The notes beneath the pieces are model-generated. The model made no database searches, had not been told where the DNA came from, and saw only the letters and a list, made by a program, of their open reading frames with translations. This document shows, one piece after another, positions 56,649 to 64,000 of a stretch of 64,000 nucleotides of DNA; the first letter of the stretch is position 1; each line of letters begins with the position of its first letter. A program made the translations under genes and the position numbers. Origin of the DNA: Scilla litardierei (lineage: Eukaryota; Streptophyta; Magnoliopsida; Asparagales; Asparagaceae); assembly GCA_030789695.1 (NCBI GenBank), contig CM061132.1, positions 155,168,817 to 155,232,816 of the forward strand. The letters run 5' to 3'.

Positions 56649-58278
56649 TCAGGAGGTGGAGGCAGGGTCAGCAGCAGCAGCAGGCTCTGCAGGAGGGGTG
56701 GTGGTCACTGGATCAACAGGAGTGTCCACAGATGGAGTAATCGCTACGGGAGTGGCCTCGGGAGCACCAGACGAAGTATCCACCAGAGGAATGGTGGCAG
56801 CAGGTGTGCTCTCGGGGGCACCGACAGACGTAGCAGCAACAGCAGATCCAACGAGCTCCTGGAGCTCATCCTCATCCATCTCCTCATCATCAGAAACTGA
56901 CGGAGGAACCTCAATGCCAAGGTGACGGTAGATGCGAGAGAGCATCTCCTCAGAACGAGACACACGAGACTCAACACGTCTCAAGGCAACGACAAACTCA
57001 GCAAGAGAGGGAGCAGGTGGAGGAACAGAAGCTGAAGCTGAAGTTGAAGGAGTCGTCCTCTGAACATGACGAAGCACCGCAAGAGACTTCTTGACGACTG
57101 TCGCATTCAGAGGGGGACCAAGGGGACGCTCATCATCGGGAGGGAGAGGGACGCCGAAGTGACGGAAAACAAGTGTCAGAAGGCAAGGGTATGGGATGTG
57201 AGCAGATTTTGTGGACTTCCTAATACACTCGAAGGAATCCATCTTATCAAGAATAATCCTAGCCCAATTGATCTCGCTCCCCATGAAAAGAGCGTAGATC
57301 AGCTTAAGAAATGGCTGGGAAGGCAAGCTCGAAGAGCTGTACTTCGGAAGGAGGCACGACTTCAAGATAAGATTCAAGACCCAAGCGTTGGGCTTGAAAG
57401 ATTTGGATGGGACGCCAATCATGGCGGGAGGGATGACATGGAATATCTCGGAGAGCATGGTCTGGTCAAGGTCAGAAATGTCATCGACAGAGATATCGGT
57501 AGGAAGGAGGCCAGACGAGAAGACACCTATCAAATCCCCTAAGATTTCTGCCGTGAGGACAATCGATGTCCCCAAGACAGGAGATATCGGTAGGAAGGAG
57601 GCCAGACGAGGAGACACCTATCAAATCCCCTAAGATTTCTGCCGTGAGGACAATCGATGTCCCCAAGACAGTCGTCTCAATGGAATGGGTCTCGTCGTAC
57701 TGACCCCGAACACGGTTCGCGTAGAAAAGCTTGACTAGACGGGGGTACAGGTGAGGGTTCACCTTAGGGTCATGGCGAAGATAGTCTAGGAGACCGCTAT
57801 ACGAAAGACGATCGGCTAGGTGAGGGAAATCGGAGAACTGAACGAAGTGCTCCAATAGCTGAGGACAGTGCTCGATACGGTTGTATGCTGCGAGACACAT
57901 CGGGTCATCGCGACATAGCGATATATCGACACCGCCAACTGGCATGGGAGCCTTCCCCTTAGATGGACGAGTGCTAGACCGAGGAGGAGGAGTAGGATCC
58001 CTAGCGGTATGCTCGGTCTCCGGAATATACTCAGGGTCAGAATCAGAAGCGGGAGGAGAGGGTGCACGAAAAGAAGCTGGAGACACGGTCTGCTTCCTAG
58101 GTTTAGGTTGAGATCTAGGCTTAGCGGTCGCCGTCCTCTTCTTCTTAAGAGGAGGCGAAGAAGACGAAGGATGGGTCGTTTTAGCTCGGCATTTGGGTTG
58201 CGGGGGGTCCGTAGACGGAGACTCTACGGTCATGGGTGATGGATGCGAGGGTTCGATCGGGATGCGTGTCTTCGCCAT
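56649..58278 (-). pseudogene. SIRE envelope-like third ORF, frame broken by a tandem duplication
   Basis: On the minus strand it starts with an ATG at 58278 (MAKTRIPIEPSHPSPM). A Pro/Ser-rich N-terminus has basic clusters (LKKKRTATAKPR), and a conserved middle (LEHFVQFSDFPHLADRL; VNPHLYPRLVKLFYANRV) matches the plant-transposon-protein domain found in SIRE-type third ORFs. The C-terminus is Ala/Pro/Thr-rich. Reading changes frame at a 91-bp tandem duplication (57491-57672). The second frame runs to 56649. No transmembrane segment or signal peptide was evident in either half, so the historical 'envelope' label is only positional. It follows pol by about 0.8 kb. Confidence 0.8.
57491..57672. 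repeat. 91-bp tandem duplication in the envelope-like ORF
   Basis: Copies 57491-57581 and 57582-57672 differ by about one base (gacgagaag versus gacgaggag). Since 91 is not divisible by three, it shifts the frame. Confidence 0.93.
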
Positions 58279-59066
58279 AATCGAGACGAGACACGCGCAA
58301 ACAACGCACGAAGTCGAAAACTAAAACCCTAGGCCGAACTGAAATCGATTGAAAATCAAAGAAACCCTAACCCTAGAAGCTGAGATCAAACCCTAAATAG
58401 CTAGAGGAGAGTGATACCTAGGAGGAAGATCGGCTAGGGATCACGGCAAGCGGTGGAGATGGCCGGAAAACGACGAAATCGACGGAGGAAGTCGAAGAGA
58501 CGAAGGGGTATCAGGGTTTTATGGGGTCGGAGAGAAATTTCGCACAGATTAGAAATGATTCTAATCGGTGCGGGAGTGTATAAGTCAACCAGAATGCGAA
58601 AAGACACAACAGTCCTCGATGCATTTAGTCAGTCACAGTTCAAGCGCTGACCGACTAGATGACAATCTAGTCGGTCGGCCAATGAGCTTGAACCGACTAA
58701 GTGCAAACAGTAACTGAAGCCAAAATTCTGAGCAAGATTTATTCGGTCTAAGTTCATTCACTGACCGACTAGAACTGAATCTAGTCGGTCGGCTATTGAA
58801 CTTGGACCGACTAAGAGAGTCCAAAAATTTGAAATTTAGAAATTTTGAGTTCTCTCCTAATCGCACTTGGACGATACATTGAAATACTCTCATATAACAT
58901 TATACTACCCCATTAAACATCGAAAATCTTAAATACGACGTTCAAGAATAATTCGAGCATAAATTCCGAAAATTCAACCAAAATTCCAGAAAATATCAAT
59001 AATTCTAGCATGAGCATATATAACGAAGATTATTAGCATGCAAGATTATTGAACAAAATATAAATC
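58279..59066 (-). other. SIRE pol-env spacer with hairpin modules
   Basis: About 0.8 kb without coding. It holds two hairpin modules and an AT-rich stretch (58830-59060). A 'cctag-gtatcac' region near the third ORF may be leader sequence. Confidence 0.7.
58630..58810 (-). repeat. Hairpin modules in SIRE pol-env spacer
   Basis: GACCGACTAG/CTAGTCGGTC stems are at 58649-58658/58667-58676 and 58763-58772/58781-58790, 114 bp apart. On the minus strand cagttactgtttgcacttagtcgg lies between them in parts, matching the other arrays. Confidence 0.92.
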
Positions 59067-62000
59067 CTAAATCTCGGATTCACCCATAATCCCCAATTCT
59101 CGACGCAACCGCACAAAAGAGTCTTCCTTGAGTGGTTTCGTGAAAATATCGACGATTTGCTTCTGGGTTTCAACGTACACTAAAATGATGTCCTTTTAGC
59201 AACATGATCATCTAAGAAATTGTGACGAACATCTATGTGTTTAGAACGGGAATGGTGTACCGGATTCTTAGAGAGACATATTGCACTTTGGTTGTCCACC
59301 ATGATAGGGCAAGTATCACAGTTTATACCAAAGTCTTTAAGAGTGTGTCTCATCCAAAGAACATGAGCACACGCGGCACCGACGGCAATATATTCCGCCT
59401 CGGTGGTTGAAAGTGATACGGAATTCTGCTTCTTGGAAAACCAAGAGACCAGAGAATTTCCTATAAAATGGCAAGTGCCACTAGTACTTTTCCTGTCGGA
59501 TTTGCATCCCGCATAATCTGCGTCACTATATGAGATTAACTCATATGTGCTAGACTTTGGATAAAGTAATCCGAAGTCAAGTGTGTAACTTAAATAATGG
59601 AAAATACGTTTTACCGCTACTAAGTGAGATTCCTTAGGTTGAGACTGATAACGAGCACATACACATACAGCAAACATAATATCGGGCCTACTAGTAGTGA
59701 GATATAATAAACTTCCTATCATACCTCGATATAGACGAATGTCTACATCTTTACCTTCCGAGTCCTTATCAAGATGTGTAGTCGTGCTCATTGGAGTCTT
59801 CTTCCCGGAGGCATTCTCCATTCTAAATCGCTTTAGCAACTCCACAGTGTACTTGGTTTGGTGGATAAAGATTGCATCGTTCATTTGGCGAATTTGGAGA
59901 CCTAAGAAATATTTGAGCTCACCCATGTGGCTCATCTCAAATTGATCCTTCATAACATTAGAAAACTCTTCGCAAAGAGTGAAGTTAGTAGCACCGAAAA
60001 TGATATCATCAACATAAATTTGAACTAAAATAATATCATTATTCGAATACTTAACAAATAATGTAGAATCAACTTCTCCCATTTTAAAACCCAAATCCAA
60101 AAGAAAGTTCTTTAGACGGTCATACCAAGCTCGAGGAGCTTGTCTCAAGCCATAAAGTGCTTTCGTAAGTTTGAAAATGTGATTTGGAAACTTTTCATTT
60201 ATAAAACCCGGAGGTTGAGAAACATAAACTTCCTCAACAACATCTCCATTTAAAAACGCACTTTTTACATCCATTTGAAAGAGTTTAAAATCTTTATGGC
60301 ATGCAAAAGATAACAATAATCTAATAGATTCTAATCTAGCTACCGGAGCAAAGGATTCTTCGAAATCTATACCTTCCTCTTGACGGTAGCCTTGAGCAAC
60401 TAACCGAGCTTTGTTCCGGACGACGATTTGGTTTTCGTCGGTATTGTTCTTGAAAATCCACTTCGTTTCTATAACGGTGTGGTTCTTCGAAGGCAATGGA
60501 ACAAGCTCCCAAACCTCATTCCTCTCCAATTGAATGAGTTCATCCTCCATGGCTAAGATCCAAGCACCATCTTCGCATGCTTCGATAATATTCTTTGGCT
60601 CTATTGAGGAGACAAAGGCACAATGAGCGAAGTAGTTGACTTGAGATCTCGTCTTGACACTTTCAAGTATGTTGCCAATGACTTGCTCATGGGGATGGTC
60701 ACGAACTGTATGAAGCCGTTTGGGAATTCCCTGATCACTAGGAACATTCTCAAAAGATTCATTAGTAGGGTTAGTGTCAATAGAATCAATAGAATTAGAA
60801 TTACCAATAGAATCACATAAGACATCCATGGAGTCATCATCATTAGTAATTCTAGTCAGGACAAAACCTTCATTAAATGAAACATGAAGTGATTCCTCGA
60901 TCGTTGAGATTCGTTTGTTGTATATCCGGTAGGCTTTGCTACGGGAGGAATATCCAACAAATATCCCCTCATCGGATCTTGGATCAAATTTGTCCAAACT
61001 ACCATACATGTTTTTAATAAAACATTTTGCACCGAAAACACGAAAATGTTTAACTTGAGGCAATCTACCAAACAACAATTCATAACAAGTTTGTTTGGTG
61101 ACGGGCCTCAAAAGTATTCTATTAAACACATAGCAAGCGGTATGTACCGCTTCCGCCCAAAATTGATGGCCAAGTTGGCTATCATCAAGCATAGTGCGAG
61201 CACATTTCACTAGCGTCCTATTCTTCCTCTCAACAACACCATTTTGAGGGGGTGCGCGTGGGAAAGAAAAGGTGTGAGTAATACCAACTTCATCACAAAA
61301 ATTTGAGAAAGAATCATTCTCAAATTCCCCTCCATGATCACTACGAATATTGACAATGGTGGTTCCAATGAGATTTTGTACTTTCTTGACAAATATTGTG
61401 AAATTTTCAAAAGCATCATTTTTATTACTTAAGGAAAATACCCAAGTAAATCTAGAAAAGTCATCAACGATGACAAGTCCGTATCGTGCATTTCCTAATG
61501 AAGCAACTCTAGTTGGCCCAAAAAGATCTAGATGTAAAAGCTCTAGAGGCCGCTTAGATGAAATGCTTTTCTTAGGTTTAAAAGACGATTTTGGAAGCTT
61601 GCCTCGTTGACACGAGTCACAAAAGCTTTTCTTTTGAAAGACAAGCTTAGGAAATCCTTTAATAGAATTTAACTTGGAAAGCTTAAAAAGTGTTCCAAAG
61701 TTCACATGACCAAAACGTCGATGCCCTAAGTGTTGTTCACTTGTGTTGGCAATGAGACATTGTTCATGTGATTTTGGAAGATCTAATATATAGATATCCT
61801 TATGGCGTGTGCCAGAGAATAATACATCATTAGTATTTTTATTCAAAATATGACACATTCCTTTCGCAAAGCTAACTTTGTAACCTTTGTCACAAAGTTG
61901 GCTTATTGAAATAAGATTGTGGTTTAATACTTTAACAAGGTAAACATCACTTATAAGTGGTTTAGAAGGATTATCTACTTTACCAACACCAATGATGGTT

Positions 62001-62113
62001 CCGCTCTCGTTGCCTCCAAAGACGAATCGGTTCCCATTTGCAATGGGCACCACTCCGGAGAGCAATTGAGCATCACCCGTCATGTGTTTTGAACACCCGC
62101 TTCGAGTATCCAA
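59067..62113 (-). pseudogene. pol: SIRE/Maximus pol (frameshifted at both ends)
   Basis: The minus-strand frame of 977 residues (62113-59180) has GCSKHMTGD just after the protease active site, the pre-integrase region ([23 protein letters not shown]), integrase D, D and E ([33 protein letters not shown]), RT ([30 protein letters not shown]) and RNase H ([27 protein letters not shown]). A one-base change near 62.1 kb disrupts the protease Asp-Ser-Gly codons. Another near 59.19 kb moves the last 40 or so residues of RNase H to a different frame ending at 59067. RT and integrase cores remain open. It belongs with the gag and envelope-like ORFs on either side. Confidence 0.93.
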
Positions 62114-62239
62114 TTATTCTTGGAGCTAAATTTTGATTTGTTGCTGCGTTTCTTTTTCTTGAGTACCTAAAGATAAACATATCATTCCATGGTACCCAAG
62201 GTCATTGGGTCCTAAAGATTAGACCTTTGGAAGCCAAGT

Positions 62240-63427
62240 CTAATTGGACTTAGACTTCCCAATGAAATCATCATTATGCACGACATTCATAAAATACGAA
62301 TTCATGTAAGCTTGTTTTTCATTCATGCTTGTGTTCTTCGGGCTCCAAATAGTGAAGATTTTGGGAGCCCTAATCCTATTGGGTGCATGCATACGTTGTT
62401 GATTTCTACGTGATGTATGTCGTGGATAGGCAGATGGCACATGATGAAATGGTGCATGATGATAATTGTTCATACGATGATGTGGGTGAACATATGCATG
62501 TGGAGGAACACGTGCGTGAGTGTGTCCCATATGGTGTGTATGTGCCCGTGGATGTGGTGCATAAAAATCATCATATGTGTGAACATGTGGAGTAGGATGT
62601 GTGTTCCTACGTGGCATGGTATTAGTGTACATATAAGCATGACCCTTCTTTGGAGGTCCACCCAAAGTGGGTTTCTTTCCAAACGAGGATGTGTACGAGG
62701 AGGAAGCACCATTGGTAGATGAACTACCAATAGAGTGTTTGCTTCCACTCGTTGAGGCATCGGAAGTTGGCCTAATAAAGGTAGTAGACGATTTAGAGGA
62801 ATTTCCCATCTTATACCCCAAGCCAATGTGGTGATTGGATGGAAGTAAGTCATTTAGGATTTTATCCAAATGATCCTTACCCTTATTGAATTTATTAATT
62901 CGGTCTAAAGTGCACTCATACTTCTCGGTGAGAGAAAGCATAGAAGCATCCAAAGTGGATACTTGTGATGTGAGTACACAAACACGAGATTTGAGATTCT
63001 CATTCTCAATACACAAAGTAGAGTTTTGAGAAGTCAAATCCGCTATCTTGTGTTCCTCCGAATCCTCAATATGAACATGCTCAAGTTGAGATTTGAGATT
63101 TAAAATCTCATTTCTCAAGTCTTCAACAACGGTGTCGTTGTTGATGACGATAGGTTTAGGCGAGGTTTGGAGACTAACTAACTCATCTTTAGTCTTAGTA
63201 TATCTATTTACTAATTTAGAATATTTAGACCAAATTTGCTCGTTAGCTAATCTAAGGTCGTCCATAGTAACCTCATTGCCTTCATCCTCGCTATCATCGG
63301 AGGAAGACTCTTGAACATGCTCCTCTCTAGCCATGAAGCACATGTGTGCTTGCTCCACTTGCTCATCATCCGACTCTCCACTTGACGAGTTCTCGGAGTC
63401 GGTGAATGTTCCGACAAGTCCTTTCAT
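62240..63427 (-). pseudogene. gag: SIRE gag C-terminal part
   Basis: A 395-residue frame (first visible Met in MKGLVGTFTDSENSS) follows the zinc knuckle. It has an acidic/Ser-rich stretch, then a heptad-like region (about 65-190, many Leu/Ile/Glu/Lys/Asn; ENENLKSRVCVLTSQVSTLD) suggesting a coiled coil, then a Ser/Thr/Gly-rich and His/Pro/Tyr-rich region (HTHHMGHTHARVPPHAYVHP). Long SIRE-type gag proteins have such features. It ends at 62240, before the pol frame, so the gag-pol join is broken too. Confidence 0.82.
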
Positions 63428-64000
63428 GTACCCTTTCTTGTACTTCTTTGACTTGTCGAACTTTGGCGCCTTTCAATTCCCCTTTTGCTTGTTTTGAGGA
63501 CAATCCGCTTTGATGTGTCCTGGCTTGTTGCATTTGAAGCACAAAGGAGCAGAGGCGTTAGAAGAACTAAACTTTGATTTGTTCTTGAAATTACCTTTCC
63601 GGAAGAATCAGTTGAACTTCTTTGCCATGAGGGCAATGGATTCCAAGTCCAACTCTTCTTCCGATTCTTCATCATCGGTAGTTGTAGATGTAGATGGAGC
63701 AGCCTTGAACGCAATCGCCTTTTTCTTTGGCTCGGCTTGCTTCAAGTAGGACTTCATCTTATCCTGCAACTTTAGTTTGCTATCCTTGCGTACCTCATAA
63801 GACATCAAGGTACCCATTAGTTGGATAACAGTATATTTACTCATATCATTACCTTTCTCGATGGCGAAGGTACGTTTTTCCCAACACGAAGGAAGTCCGT
63901 CAATTATCTTTGAGACTTTCTCCTTTTGGGTGTAGGTCTTACCAAGAGCCTCCAACTCGTTGGTGATGTAGACGAAGCGAGCATAGTACTCCTTCATCTT
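63424..64000 (-). pseudogene. gag: SIRE gag UBN2 region and zinc knuckle (5' end outside window)
   Basis: From the window edge to 63608, 129 residues of UBN2-type gag are open (YYARFVYITNELEALGKTY; KIIDGLPSCWEKR). A frame change near 63.61 kb is followed by a zinc knuckle CFKCNKPGHIKADC at about 63.5 kb, and a stop at about 63.46 kb lies just before the next open frame. The N-terminus, leader and 5' LTR are beyond 64000. Confidence 0.88.

Larger units (their letters stand above)
22620..64000 (-). mobile_element. SIRE/Maximus-type copia element split by later insertions
   Basis: I combine a minus-strand 3' LTR (22620-32508, interrupted by copia C) and its 3' interior (32509-33177) with the envelope-like ORF, pol and gag at 56649-64000. 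Reasons: both parts are minus strand; the left part has an LTR, polypurine tract and a little interior but no genes; the right part has genes but no 3' LTR and stops at a Helitron 3' end; both carry the same hairpin module. The 5' LTR would lie beyond 64000. The left limit could be 22620 (TGTAATGCC) or about 22640. Confidence 0.5.

Noticed and set aside
56649..58278. Reading the third ORF as a true retroviral envelope
   Set aside because: No signal peptide or transmembrane segment seen in either frame; only position and the plant-transposon-protein similarity support the label.

Overview
The window is plant nuclear DNA made almost entirely of nested transposable elements. Several things point to a flowering plant: a Tekay/Del-type chromovirus, a SIRE/Maximus-type copia element with an envelope-like third ORF, Tat/Ogre-type gag, a Helitron-like terminus, and a decayed plastid rpoB fragment (nuclear plastid DNA). 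I cannot name the species. No conserved single-copy host gene was recognised. Most coding capacity is gag, protease, integrase, reverse transcriptase and RNase H of LTR retrotransposons, and only one element (23205-31277) looks intact.

Left part. Positions 1-9534 hold a Ty3/gypsy chromovirus on the + strand; its 5' LTR is cut by the window edge, its LTRs are about 2.5 kb, and its pol carries one frameshift. It sits in an array of about 13 copies of a 57-58 bp hairpin repeat (9535-10280). That array leads into a minus-strand, gag-only Tat/Ogre-like element (10560-12104) with a 739 bp LTR at 12164-12902. Next come unassigned DNA with the rpoB fragment, a SIRE-like LTR remnant (14219-15073), and a decayed minus-strand copia element 'B' (15074 to about 20.7 kb). 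A GC-rich block and a partial gypsy-type LTR (21150-22619) follow.

Right part. I interpret 22620-64000 as one large minus-strand SIRE/Maximus element that later insertions have split. Its 3' LTR (22620-32508) was hit by a young plus-strand copia 'C' (23205-31277; 605 bp LTRs identical by eye, TSD gttgg, intact 1356-residue polyprotein). Its 3' interior was hit by a Helitron-like element (proposed 33178-56413; the 3' hairpin and CTAG end are clear, the 5' end is provisional). The Helitron carries a possible four-exon small gene and was hit by minus-strand copia 'A' (36422-52999, TSD aattc). Copia A was hit in turn by minus-strand copia 'D' (42120-51435, TSD gagcg). The rest of the SIRE element (envelope-like ORF, pol, gag) fills 56414-64000.

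Main observations. (1) A hairpin module of about 114 bp (stem GACCGACTAG/CTAGTCGGTC) occurs in the LTRs of the gypsy element, in the SIRE-type copia LTR, and in the SIRE pol-env spacer, with the same period in all three. (2) The copia C leader RNA carries a set of hairpins whose loops keep a TACG core while their stems differ completely, including a compensatory pair. This suggests a packaging, dimerisation or Gag-recognition signal. (3) GC-rich palindromic blocks recur in leaders or LTRs of unrelated copia elements. (4) A spliceable, frame-keeping intron may join gag to pol in the chromovirus.
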